Assembly (NCBI RefSeq): GCF_000208865.1
Contig: NC_018393.1
Location: 3,614,714 to 3,678,713 of the forward strand
Reading direction: 5' to 3'
DNA length: 64,000 nucleotides
Source: Neospora caninum Liverpool
Taxonomy: Eukaryota > Apicomplexa > Conoidasida > Eucoccidiorida > Sarcocystidae
Positions 42,207-54,197 of the stretch are shown piece after piece; positions within the stretch are counted from its first letter, which is position 1, and every line of letters starts with the position of its first letter. The notes beneath the pieces are model-generated. The model worked only from the letters and a program-made list of their open reading frames with translations, was not told where the DNA came from and did no database searches. Position numbers and translations under genes: made by a program.

Positions 42207-44221
42207 ATGGTGAACCGTGCAGCCAGCAATCCGCTCTTCGACGAGGGGCTGGGAGACGCAGCGTCTCCGTCCCCAGCCGAAGGCTCCGTGACGCAGAAAA
42301 AGCGAAAACTCGACACTTCACATCGCGAACCGCTTCTTGCCAACAAAGTGAATACCAAATACAGGACGTCTCCTTGTTCTCCTGCCTCGTCTCCTTCTTC
42401 TTCAGCCGCGCTTGTGGAAGAAGGAATGTTTGTTGTGCTTGTATGCTCGCTCGGCCGTCGTTTCGTCGTTCGCGTGCCGCGCTGTTTGGAGTCTGGTGAT
42501 TTTCGAGAGGAAGAAACGAGCGAAGAGCCTGCCTCTGAAGAATGCGAGACGTCGTCTGTTCGACGCAAAGATGACGCGGCACACGGAGAATGCGGAGACT
42601 CCCAAGGCCCCGGAGGACGAAACGGAGGCAAGAGTCGCAGGTCAGGCGAGCACGCACACACACAGCACTGTGGCACATCGCGGGAACCATTTCCCCCCCG
42701 TTCGATCTCGTTTCTTTCGTTCTTTTGTTTTCCGACAGCTCGCCTCCTGAATGGGTTGGGGGAAAGGAGTAGGCTGCATCTACAGAGAGAGGAGATTCTT
42801 CGACAATAGCTCCACCTTCAGTTCCGGCCAGAGAGCGCCTGACTCGTCTCGAGAGACATGCAGAGGCCTTCAGTTCTATTCCTAGGACTCCTTTCTGGGG
42901 CAGCGTCTCGTGAGATCTGTCTGGGCCTCAGAGGAATCGAAGTCGAGGAACGTTTCTGCGGCAAGAGACGTTGATTCGAGGTCCTCGTCTTTTTTCACAT
43001 CAACGTGTGGAATCTTCTGAACCTTTTCCTCTTCACATAACTCGATGCATCCGCAGATGCCCAATCCTTCTCTACGCCTTGTGGAACAAGTGACGCGATA
43101 CACCCTCCAGTCTCCACACGCGCATCCAGGAGCCCAGTTCTCTTTCTTACGCATGCTCGGACATCTCAGTCTCTGTATCGCTCCATACGTACGCCAACAC
43201 CCATATGTGCATCTCTGTCTCTATTTGCCTGTCTATCTAAATATACACTTACATATATATATATATATATATATGTGGAAATGCGTGTTTTTTTGGCGGT
43301 GGTTGTGCAGGGAGACTGGAAGTGGGAGTCGAAGCGCGTCTTCTGGAAGCTGGGTTTCGTCAGCGTCGCCCTTTGATTTTCCGCTTTCGCTTCTTCCCGG
43401 CCATCCGTTTTTCTCGTCATTTGTCTGTTGTCGCGGCATCTGGCAAGTCGACGAGACGCCCATGCGCGTGGGCGACCTTCTCGCGCACATGCAGCGAGAC
43501 GGCGAAGGATCCGAAGAGGAGTCCGAGCCGTGTGAAGGGCGCGGTAAGCGAGGCGACGCGCGGGCAACGTCCGAAACAGACGACGCGGCAAAAAGAAGCA
43601 GAAAAGTCGAAAGAGAAGGAGACAAGAAAGGGGGAAGAAGAGAAGGCAGAGAAGGGTGGGTGGAGCAGGAGAGAAGCGAGGAACGAAACAAAAGGGAAAC
43701 AAAGAGCGAGAGGACATTTGGAAATCGAAACTGGCGGTAGAATGGCCCCAGAGAGGCGCACGAGGAGGCAAAGCAGCGTCGCGTTTGCGTTATCCTAAAT
43801 GAGCGTTTGGAAGGCGCAGATGAGAACGCCAAAGATGGCTTGCCGTCTCGTTCTCGGCGCCTCGGCACTCAGAAGTCTGTGTGTGTGTGTGTGCGCCACG
43901 TTTCCCAGGCTGGTGCGTTTCTGTGCCCAAACTCCCCCGTTTTCCTTGTGCGGTTCGCGTTTCGCTTCCAGGTGTCTGTCGGCTTGCTTTCGACGTGCAC
44001 GAAGAGGTAGAAGGAGACAATCGCGACATAGCAGACAGCAACGACGCCCAACAACTTACCGCTGGAGCAATCGAGTGTCTCAGAGAGGGTGAGGTCCAGA
44101 AGCCGAGACGCAAAACTCGCGGCGACAATCACGCCTCTGCAATGCCAAGACAGACAGAGATGCACGCATACACGAGGTTCTCTGTCTACACGCCGATCGC
44201 ACACATTTACGTATATTCACA

Positions 44222-44278
<57 letters not shown>

Positions 44279-47200
44279 GCGATAAGTGAAATACATCTCG
44301 CCATATATATGTACAGGTATATCGAAGTAATTGTCGATGTGTATTGGTTAGTTGTGTATCTCGACATGGATATATATTTCTGTATACATTTATGTAGGTA
44401 GACACAGATATGGAGTTCCAGATGTGGGTAGGGGCAGGCGCCGATGCGCGGATAGACTCCGCTGTACAAGAAAGATAGAGCGGCGGCATTTTAGCATGGG
44501 CCATGGGAGCGAGTGGACTTTAGATCAGAGTCGCGATTCGATTCGCGTTCCGGTTTTCTGTCCCCCCACTCTTCAGAAGGGCTGCGTGGCGAAGAGGTGA
44601 TTCGCATGTTGATGGCAAACAGCGCCACGTTTGAGAAGAAGACAAAGTTTGCGCAGGAGAAATACATCCGGAAAAAGATGGCCAGGTAAACAGACAGGCC
44701 AACCACGCAGCAAAGCGCTGTCGAAGAGCTAACACAAATGCAGCAAGGCGGCTGGGGCTTTGCACATACACATATATACCGTCACTGGCGTGCGGCTGTG
44801 GGTGTCTCCGTTCCTCGGGTGTACGTACACCCGAGGACGGCCACGTTTTTTCTGCGCGTACAGTGGTGTTCCCTCGTGCAGGCGTCGTGCGAGCACAGCC
44901 TTTTTCGGTAGATATCTGTGAACACCTGGTGAAGCAAGCTGCTGTAGCATTTATCACTTTCGCGCAGCTGCTACGTATGGGAATTTATCGAACACGCGGA
45001 TGGGTAATTAGCTCTGTGCATGTTTCTGAGTTTATGGTGTCGGATTGTGGAGAGGGGACGGCGTCCACCAGGCAGCCTTGGGTGTGAGAAGGCGTGCCTG
45101 AAAACGTCCTGTCGCTGGCAGCCAGTCTCTTGTTCGATGCGGTAAAAGGGGGTGCTTGGCCCCTGAGGGTTCGGAAGATGTGCTTCTTTCTGGTCTCCCG
45201 ATGTTTCTCCCTCGCCTCCCTAGACACCTGAAGCGTGTCACGGTCCTTCCCGCGACTCTCCGCGAAGTCTGCGAGGCTTACTACGCCAGTGATGCCTCCA
45301 AAATTGCGTAAGCGAAACGAAAAAGCAGACACTCGACAACCGTCGTAAAATCGCTTCCGTAGACGAAGGCGACGCCAGTCTGTGCCACTAGAGACGAAAA
45401 GATATTGCCAGCACATATATATATACATACATATATACATATATATATGTATATTTATATATATGAAAGCATACGCATGCGTACCAATCTATAACTATGT
45501 GCATGTGTATTTATATGTGCCCGTCTATATGCATGTATATATTTATATGCGTGGGAACAGAATATCGCGCTTCACTCGGGGCGGGCCGTGCACGAGTCCG
45601 GAAGATGTTTTCCCCTGTTCCTTCCCGCTTTGTTGGCAAATGGAACTGTGTTTTGGGTTGTCTTTCTTTTATCCTCCTTCGCGTTTTCTCCCACGCACAA
45701 AACCCCCCTCTGCCGGTGGACGGATCCGAGTGTGAAGATCTGCCGGAGCCGGACTCAAAAACACGCGCATGCATTTCGTTTCCTGAATTCAGACACCTGC
45801 GAATGGACTATCTGAGTTCGGTATTGATCAACGCCAACATCAAGAGCGGAGACCGCGTCCTCGTTTTTGACCACGCCATGGGCCTTCTCACTGGCGCTGT
45901 CGCGCTTCAACTTCACGGTGAGAGAAATCTGCATGCAGTCTAAACACACTCAGTCCAACCTCGAAAAGTGCGCATGCAGTCTAAACACACTGCGCAGTCC
46001 AGTCTGCATTCGTCATTTCACCAGAGGAATCATAGGGCCCTTTTTCTTCTGGGGATAGTGCCCCGTGCGTGTCAGACGTAGATGCACGTGTATATCCACG
46101 TACATTACTATCTTCATGTACCTACACCTCTCTACATATATATATATATTATATTATATATTATATATATGTATATTTATGCTTGAATATATAAATGCGT
46201 AGATTCATGTAGATGCGCACGTCCATTTACATGTGCGTTTGCACGTAAATCTTCGAATGGCGGGCTCCGTTGGGGAATTGAGCTACGGAGACGCCAGTTG
46301 AGTGCGCGGACAGAGAAAACGTGCAGCGGTATTCGAACAGGTGTACGAACGTAAACCCATTCCGTATTTTTGCATATGCGAGTGTGACGAACTTCTCGTG
46401 GACTTTCCTCTGCGTGCGGCGTGTGCTGCCTGATCGCCCTTCCGGAAGCCCCTCCGCGTCTGTTCCCCTTCTCGGTTCTGTCCCTTTCTGCCGCTTTTTC
46501 TTCCAATCCCGATTTCGCATGCACCCTCTGTCTTGTTCTAGGAGTGGGCCGCGTGTGGCGTCTGATGGATCGGGGCTCGAGCGACAAAATCGACGGCGAG
46601 TTGAATCTCCCGCCCGCGGTTAGACAAGTCGTCTTCAACGTCCCTCTGACCGCGGTACGCGTTCTCGCCAGCCCATACACCGCGCCGCTTCACGCGCACG
46701 CAGGACCGAGCGAAACGTGCAAAAAAACAGTCCCTGAGTCACAGAAACGCTTGCGTGGATATCGGTCCTTCTCTCTGCACATGTAGAAAGACAGATGCAG
46801 AAGTATGCGTTCTTCGTTTGCGAGGACAACGAACGTGTGTGGAGTGGTCGCAGGGCGGAAACTGCGTTTTGGAAATGCATGCACACAGGCGTCGGCTCGT
46901 CTTCCAAGTTTAAGAGGCAGACTTGCGGGGGTGCCGAGATGCACGGCTTTGCTGTGCTTGGGCGCTGTCTCTTCCAATTTTGCGTGCGTTTTCTCTGGCT
47001 CTCTGGTCCCCTGTCTCCCCGTTCTAAAGCGTCCACCACGCCCGTCTGGGCACGCAGATCCAGACGTTCTCTTCATCTTCTTTGGTCCTCTGCTCGCCGT
47101 CTGTTCCGCCGCCTCAGGCAGAGTCTTGGCCCTCGAAGCGCCGGCGCCTTCTGGCTGTTTCCTCGCAAGGCCAGGCAGACAATGGTTCTCCTGAAACTGG

Positions 47201-49122
47201 CAACTCTCAAGCCGTCTCTGCTAGTCCCTCTCCGTCCACTGTTGTTTTGTCTTCAAATCGCTTTTACTGGGAGCTCGAGCAGATGCACAGCTCGGGGGTG
47301 GACAGCGTCATCTTCGTTCTGGGCCTGAAAAAGCTTATCAAGGCAACCCCTTCAGACGCGCTCCCCGCCCTGAGACGTCTAGCGCATCGGCTGCTTCTTC
47401 TCGCCTTTCGGCTCCTGAAATCCGGTGAGACTTTAAGACACAGCGAACGCAGAAAGGCGAGTCGCAGAGCCAACGACGAGCGAAAGCGAAGAAGCAAAAG
47501 GCTCGGCCGAGTCGGGAGAAAGGAGAGAAGGAACGGCAGGAGGCTTTAAACGGCGGGAAAAGGTGTCGAGGGGAGCTGTGCCCGGCTCCCCACAAAACCG
47601 ATGTCGCTTCCCTCTTCCTGGTTCTCCAGTCTCCCGTTTGATTAAACGACGTCTGTCTTTTGCGGCCTTTTCCGATAAGCTCATGCCTGCTGCCTTCGCC
47701 CTTTGTGGGTTCTTAAAAACCGTCTCCAGTGCCTCTCACCCGTATCGTCTCGTTGTGTTTCTCGGCTCGGATCTTCGCTCGTCCCTTTTCAAACTCGTTT
47801 TCCTCCTCCCAGCTAGCCTCAGGAGGAGCGCATTGATGGCCCCAAAAGAGACCGCGCACCTCCCTTCCTTGCTACCCTTCTGCCTCTGTTTTTGTCTTTC
47901 GTTGCCTTTCTTTCTCCGTCTCTCCTTCTCAGACTGTCTTCTTCTGTTTTCCGTTCTCTTTTTCGCTGTTTCGCTTGCTCTTTCTCTGTCTCTTTCTCTC
48001 TTTCTTTCTCGCTTTCTCTTCCTTTCTGTCCGTGTCTCTGTCTGTCTACCGCTCGTGATTTCCTTCTCCCGTTCCCTCTCTTTCTCTCCCGCTTTCTTCT
48101 TCTACATGTGCGTCTGGGTCTTGTTTTCCACCGGTCGCCTTTTTCCTGTTTCCCCCGCTTGAACTTTACACCTCCCCTGCTCATTTTCTCCGCCCTTCTG
48201 CGTCGCGCGCACGCGCTGTCTCCCCCTCGTCGCCGCCCGTCCTCTTTCGCAAAGAGAGGCTTTTTGTGGACACGCGACTCCCTGAAGTTCCAAGTCACGC
48301 TGCTCGGAGATCCGCAATCGACGCTTTAGAGCGCCCGGTGCTGTGTTGCGTAGCGCTGTTTCTCGTTTGTTTCTCTTTTTCCTCACAAACTGCTGGCGGC
48401 GTTCCTGCGTGCAGCAGCTGAGCGAATTCGCATGCAGTTTGGGTCTGAGGCCTTTTTGTGCAGAGGGGCGACTTGTGGTCTTCTGCCACAACTGGGAGGT
48501 GGCGTCTGCCCTGCATGCAGCAGCTGGTGCATCTCGTGAATTCGTTCACGTTCAAATGCAGGAGTTCATGCTCCGAGAGCAACAGGTAAGCCGGAACCCG
48601 GCTGGAGGCGTGCGCTTGGCGTTTGGTCTCGCAGCGAGGAGACGTCCTCCCTCTCTTCACAGCTTTTCTAGGGCATAGTCCCGTTCTTCGCTTCTCTCGA
48701 GCCTCTCTGTTTTCCACCTTACTTCTTCGCTCCTGAGCTCTCTTCTCTCTCTTCTCACCGTTTCTCTGTCCTTGCCCTCCGAACTTTAATTTCCCCCCTG
48801 GCGGTGTCGAGGCGCTGTGCTGGAGCACAAAGGCAACGCTTGCTTGGTCTCTCTTGGTTGTTGCTTCTCCGAGATAGCGTCTTTCCTGGAAGTTGTCTTT
48901 CCCGGAAGTTTGTCGCGCTGTCCTTCCGACAAACGCATGCGGCCGCGGATGCCTGTTTCTGTCTCGCGTGTCCCTTACTCTCCTTTTCTCGAAGCATCCC
49001 GTCTTCTCCACTGCGTGGATTCTCAGATTCTCCCTCGGCGCACGCATCCGGTGATGAATTCGTCGCTTCCGCTCTTCAGCGGCTTCGTCGTATCTGCCAT
49101 CCGCATGCAGCCTGACAACTAA
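42207..49122 (+). CDS. TRM6: tRNA (adenine58-N1)-methyltransferase non-catalytic subunit TRM6, ten exons
   Basis: Exons are 42207-42640, 43311-43543, 43972-44088, 44577-44685, 45224-45307, 45793-45917, 46542-46654, 47058-47424, 48464-48585 and 49027-49122; all phases agree and give 599 residues. TRM6 (GCD10) binds tRNA and forms a heterotetramer with the catalytic TRM61 to make m1A58, in the nucleus. Family blocks seen in order are EEGMFVVLVCSLGRRFVVRV, GDLLAHM, RLAFDV, DNRDIADSNDAQQLTAGAIE, GEEVIRMLMANSATFEKKTK, FAQEKYIRKKMARHLKRVTV, MDYLSSVLINANIKSGDRVL, MGLLTGAVALQLHGVGRV, VDSVIFV, EGRLVVFCHN, EFMLREQQILPRRTHPVMNS. The upstream frame opens only with GTG at 42126, so ATG 42207 is chosen. 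Low-complexity inserts occur in exons 1, 2 and 8. No methyltransferase catalytic signature is seen, as expected for this subunit. Confidence 0.9.
44224..44279. repeat. (TA)n microsatellite in TRM6 intron 3
   Basis: A near-perfect TA run of about 55 bp lies in intron 3 of TRM6. Similar but interrupted tracts occur at 43251-43274 (intron 1) and 45414-45464 (intron 5). Confidence 0.9.
44812..44837. repeat. 26-bp perfect palindrome in TRM6 intron 4
   Basis: The half-site TCCTCGGGTGTAC is followed at once by its exact reverse complement, with no spacer. It lies in intron 4 of TRM6. Similar GTACGTACACCCG text occurs at the exon 2 donor of pdxT (about 13335-13350). Confidence 0.88.
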
Positions 49123-50622
49123 GGGAAGACAAACGGCCGCCGACTCACGCACCAGTATCACGTTTGTTGTATTATTGTCTGGTGTTACGTTACTTTTCTT
49201 ACCTTGTTCTTGCGAAAACGACTTCCGAACCCCCAGCCTTTGCATTTGCTCAAAGGCATATTGTTTGTTGGCAGTGTGTTAGGCTCTATCGCATACCTCT
49301 GAGTCTCAGAGATGACCACTCCCAGTACCATGGTGCAATACCAATCAGATAATTGAAGCTAGACCGTTTATGTATTCATGCAGAGCGGTCGACGATATCT
49401 GCCAGGTATAGACGCACGCGCCTTCGCCGGTGGCCGCGTGATGGGAAGGTGGGATCTTGTGATCCTCAAACTGTTTTCTCAACACATGCAGAGAAGCGGG
49501 AAACGTTTTCTCAGTTCTCGAAAAATAAACCGAACCCCGGCAGGCTCAACCCAGGCAGGTGACGCTGCAAACAACAGAGGAGCGTCTCTCTGTTCCTGAA
49601 GTGGAGTTTAACACGGGGCAAAGCGTTTTGAGTCAAAGGCGTTTTGGACTCCGAACGTCACGCGGAGATCCATAGCTGGTTCATGTGCAGATACAGAGAT
49701 ACAGGGAGAAGAACGAGAGGGAAACTGTAGACGCGGGCTGCCTAGGTGTATATCAAGAGAGCTGTCGCGGCTTGTAGACAGAGAGCGCCAAGAACAAATT
49801 CCGATGTAGGTTCGGTACGGAGGCGAGACGAAGGAAGACATAAAAAACAGACGGCCGAGAAATGCGTATCTGTGGAAATCGGTTGCAGCGAGATTGCCGA
49901 CGGCCTTCGTCGGTAAAGAGACACTCAGACGCCGCGAAAGACCGTAATAGATAGCCAGGCAGGCGCAGCCGCAAAGGAGGAAGAGAAGTTTGTTCTTTTG
50001 TCGGACAGCTCTGAGGTTCCTCGGAGATTCCCTGCTCTCCCGACGGCGCCTCGCCTCAGTCCCACCGAAGGGGATCTTTCCCCGGAAAACGGTTGACGCG
50101 GTTTTACCTTCCAGCTGGGTTTCATCCGGGGCGTGTGCGCTCAGAGAAATGTTGTCTCCGGAGCAGCACAGAAACCCTCGGAAGTGTCGAACCGCTCCCG
50201 GTCTCAGTGTTGGATAGGGACACCTCGTTTCGTGTCAACCTACGCGCAAGGAGCTTCGACTTCGCGACGTTCTTCGCGCCTGTTTGCTCGCTTCCACATT
50301 CGTTTGAGCTCGTTTCATGAGGATTTCCTCCCTGTCGAGGGCCAAGACGCAAGAAAACCGATTCCCAACTGGTACGGAAATCGTCTACGAAACCGAATGT
50401 GCACGACCCAAACTGCTCGGCTTCTAAGACACCAACGCACGGCATTTACATAGAGATAAGCAGCTGTACGCGGACCCGAAGCTGTCTGGGATCCGCGCGC
50501 TCGGCGGACGGTGTGTGTCGTCAGCGTTTCGACGCTCCTCCCCTAGGGGGATTGGAACGCGGGGAAAGTTCCTCAGCTACGATGGACGGCGCGGAAAGAT
50601 TCCTACGTCCTCGTCACGCCTT
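49123..50622. other. Intergenic region, convergent gene ends
   Basis: This stretch lies between the 3' ends of TRM6 and the minus-strand TPR-like gene. Bases 49140-49330 are somewhat AT-rich and probably the TRM6 3' untranslated region. I see no supported coding frame, repeat or RNA gene. Confidence 0.5.
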
Positions 50623-53600
50623 TCAAAGTCGCAGCAACACTTCGACCTGCAGATGCACTTGCCGGCGTGTCTTGGTGCGATGGGCGCACACGGCGTGGAC
50701 ACGGTAGTCGAGGAAACACAGTGTCGGTGCGTCAAAAACAAACCCGGGAGTTAGGAAGAGGCGTCGGTCGCTCAGGGCTTCGAGAACGCGTTGGGCTATC
50801 GCATGAGCGGCTTGGGGATTTCCGTCCACTGACTCCAGTTCGCTTCTCTCGAGAAGAAAAGAGAGGTGCTGTGCTGAGAGACAGAGGCGCAGACAGTGAA
50901 CAAACGGAGGTAGCAGGGAAAACGCCGGCTGCAAAGGCAGCGTTTTGCGATGCTTCCTGCGTCGGCTGCGCTGCTCGCTTCCCGCGTACACGGGTCGGAG
51001 AGATGGGCAAACGCAGACGAGAACGACCGGACGAAACAAAAGGCGAAACGGAGAGCACAGACACACTAGAGACATGCACACTGAGCAACCACCTCTCTGC
51101 GTCTTGTTCGAAAAGGCTCGTCTACTTGCGTCACTCTGGGACAGCACCTTGGCTGACAAAGCTGTGCATGGCTCTCAAACTCGGATTACTCGGCGAGGAG
51201 TCCACGGGTCAGCAGCGCAGGCGGGTATTCTTCCGGGCTCCCCGGAACCGCATACCGGAATCCGCGCCGAACTTCAAGTTCGAAAACTGTATGAGGAGTT
51301 CTAGGGTTTGCCTTTCTCCCTCCCGCATGTCGCGAGTTCGCAAAAGAGAAAGCAGGCTGCGCCCTAGGAGAACGAGACTCCCGGCAAAGCCTCCGCGGCC
51401 GTTTTGTTCATCGTCCTGCGCTTTCTGCCGTCTTGCGTCATCTTCTGACGCGCTGTGGTCGCCCTCGGAGTCCTCTGAAGTCGCCTCGCTTATCTCCGGC
51501 TGTTGGCGAGCGTCAAGCGCGTCTTGGGCGCCGTCGCCGGGTTGCATCTTTGTCGTTTTCGCAGTTCGCCAGCGATTCGCAACTCGTCGGTTTCGCCGCT
51601 GGTCCCTGATGGCGCGTCGTCGGCTTCGCTGGTTCCGGAGGTTCTCTACGGACTGGATCGCCAGGGCGTTGAAGATGGAGCAGGCGAATTTCACGGCGTT
51701 GAGTTGGGCCTCGCTCCGCAACTTTGTGATCCACTCAACTGCTGTCAACGTGGCGCTCATCAAAAGTTCGACGCGAAGTTGCAAAGAAGTAGAGAGGCGT
51801 GCCGCATCAAAAGGCGCTTCGCTCGGAAGGCTTTCCGGAGAGCCTTCGAACCCTTCCTGCGAGGGAACAGACTCCGTGTCCAGCGAACAAGGCGTCGCTG
51901 TTCTCCCCTCCTCGCTGGCAATCTCGAAGTCGGAACAGGCGGGAGAGGCAGGCAAGTCCCCGGACGGAGACTCCGACATTCCCATTTCCACGATTGTGCA
52001 TCTTCGAATAATCTCGGTGAGCTCTTGCACGGCCGCAGGAGTCTCGCCGACGTGGTCACGCATCTGGAACAATTGAAGGGAGGAAGGCAAGAACACATGC
52101 GCTCAAAAGGGAGACGAGTTGTTCATGCCTTGTAACCTGGTGCCAAACATTCTGGGAACGCAGAGAAAGTGGAATAGGGTGGCGTTCTGCGGTCGAGGCG
52201 GAATACCGCGTTCTGAAAGGCCAACTCGTCAGTTTCCGACCCATTTGAACTCGTGGCTGTTGCGGAGCACATGGCGACAACAGACCTTTTCTGTTCCGGC
52301 TTTTCGGGATTGATTTCCCACTCTACAACAAAGTGAACTTTGCGTATGAGTCCAAGGTAAAGGATGCAACAAGCGGTCTGCGATGGCCAATCTGTGACTC
52401 GAGCGACGTGTTCGATCTCTGTCGTTGAACTCTATACGCTCGAAGCAACAGTTGTTTTCGACGGTCATCGTGTTTCTGAGAGCTGTGTGTTGTGACAGAA
52501 CCAGAAATCGGAGTCTGCAGCCAGCCGGGCGTAGGGTGATGCTCGACACAGTTACGTGGCGATCGTCCCCGGCGAAACCGGCGGTGAAAATCCCCGTCAG
52601 AAAAAGGGACTGCGTGGCGTCGTAGCTAGGTGAGGAGCTGTCAACGTCTTTCGGCGAAAGATTGCGTGGGACTAGGGCGTCAGTGGATGTGCGCAGTCGA
52701 ATCCACGACCAAGCCCCCGCGTGTCAAACAATGATACGATTGCAAGCGCAAATCCACGCACACGCCTACCTTTGCAGCGAGATATCTCGCTTGTAGAGTC
52801 TTTACGCATCCGGAACCACATAGCCTCGAGAAGGTTTCGACAGCTTCAATGCTCTGGCGAATAGCCTCGACTTCCTTTACTCGAAGGGAGGCCTCGACTA
52901 CACCCGTCAAGAGTTCTGCTCTCCTTAGCTCCAGCTTACGCACGGCTGCATGCACCTCTTCAGAGGCTTCACGGTCCCCCGGTCCAAGTGGAGCGGAATC
53001 CGATACCTCCAGCTTCGAACTCCCAGCAGCGAGACGGTTCCCGGACTGGATCGAGAGCGAAGAGGACCCGTGCATCTCGCCAGCATGGCCTTCTTGCACC
53101 CGGCCTGCTTCTCCGAGTCTAGCTAGCGCCCTGTCGGCGTGTTTGATGGCTTTAAAGAAGCCGCCGATGGCTTTGGTGAACGATCGGGATGCAAACAGCG
53201 CCTCAGCAAGCGAAAAGAAGAACTCCATAAGCAGCAGATCGTCCGAAAGCTCGTCACCACCGGTGCGCGGGGGACACAACATGCTGGTGTCGGCAAGCGA
53301 ATCACTGGGTCCAATCGACTCTGTAGCGGTTGCGTTAGATGGTTCCTCCTCCGGCAACCCTGAAGCCAGCACGCCACGAGGCGCAGCAGAAGTGTTGTCG
53401 CTGGCAGAAGCCGACGAATTCTGTAAAATAACACTGCATGCAATCTGAGCATCGTCGATGCCTAAAGCGTTCAACAACGCGGCGGCACACTCCACATGCC
53501 ACCGGGCTTGTTCCTCGTATCCGGCTCTCGCGTATGCGCGGCTCAGCAGGCACGTGATTAGTGGAACTTCGCCAGGCCACTGGGCATCGGGATAGAGTTG

Positions 53601-54197
53601 TGAGATGGCCTTCGCAACCCCTAGTTGTTTTATTCTACACACCAGCAGTGGATCGGCTTCCATAGATGCCTCGAGATCCGCCGCCGCCTCCATGAGACTC
53701 TGTCTCTGGTCGAAGAGAGAGTCCACGGAGACGTCGAACTCAGTATGGCAATAATCCAGTTCCTTCCCCGCAGCTGCGAGGCCCCCGAGTCCGGCCGCAG
53801 CGGCAGCAGTCTTCCCTGATCCAAGGCCAACCCACAACTTTGGGGCCGAAAAGTGAGGTGCGGTGGGAAGACAGATACTGCCCAGACTCCCCCGTGACGA
53901 GCCGCGACAGTCCAGCTGCGGGCCAGTCCACCCAAGACGAGTCGCGTCTTGAAAAATGACATCAATATCCACTTCACTTTCAGCGGAAGAGACAGAGCAG
54001 CTGTCTTCGTCGTTCAGGCAGGAAGCGCTACAAGACTCCGGGGGAGAGGACTCTTTGGCGACGGGGAGGACAGAGGCTTTTGCTGCCTCACTGCTAATGC
54101 ACTCTCTAATAGGCCGCACAGAACTACTTCCGTGCCCGCTAGCTTTGCCCATCCGGATGGAACCGGTTCTGCTTGCAGCTGATGGTGGTCTCGCCAT
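50623..54197 (-). CDS. TPR-like helical repeat protein, three exons
   Basis: Exons are 54197-52770, 52063-51256 and 50873-50623; phases agree and give 828 residues. Residues 1 to about 150 are Ser/Gly-rich. Helical repeat blocks follow, for example PLITCLLSRAYARAGYEEQA, FFFSLAEALFASRSFTKAIG followed by FFKAIKHADRAL, and LLTGVVEASLRVKEVEAIRQ, with the Ala/Gly/aromatic spacing of tetratricopeptide repeats. Splicing joins YLAAK to MRDHVGETPAAVQELTEIIR, which continues the helical pattern. Exon 2 then holds a Ser/Glu-rich stretch and an Arg-rich segment (NQRSRRRAIRDQRRNRR) that could bind nucleic acid or serve as a nuclear signal. TPR domains mediate protein assembly; the function is unknown. The third exon relies on a GTATGC donor and a CTCTCAG acceptor and is the least certain part. 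A 469-codon frame on the other strand across exons 2 and 3 is rejected. Confidence 0.7.
52064..52769 (-). other. Intron 1 of the TPR-like gene
   Basis: This is a 706-nt intron between AAG/GTAGGC and TTGTTCCAG. It contains no microsatellite and no long frame, unlike most introns in the window. Confidence 0.65.

Noticed and set aside
41948..42676. 242-codon minus-strand frame
   Set aside because: It is the mirror image of TRM6 exon 1, which is fixed by its splice phase and family motifs downstream.
43311..43375. Alternative reading of TRM6 exon 2 as GDWKWESKRVFWKLG
   Set aside because: It would need phase 0 from exon 1, whereas the donor gives phase 2. The other frame supplies GDLLAHM and exits at a strong GTAAGC donor in the phase exon 3 needs.
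49140..49360. Possible mitochondrial fragment after TRM6
   Set aside because: The stretch is mildly AT-rich, but no cob or cox translation is readable; it is more simply 3' untranslated sequence.
50667..52076. 469-codon plus-strand frame
   Set aside because: It lies antisense to exons 2 and 3 of the TPR-like gene, is Arg/Ser-rich without motif, and starts far from any sensible context; the minus-strand model has splice logic and helical repeats.
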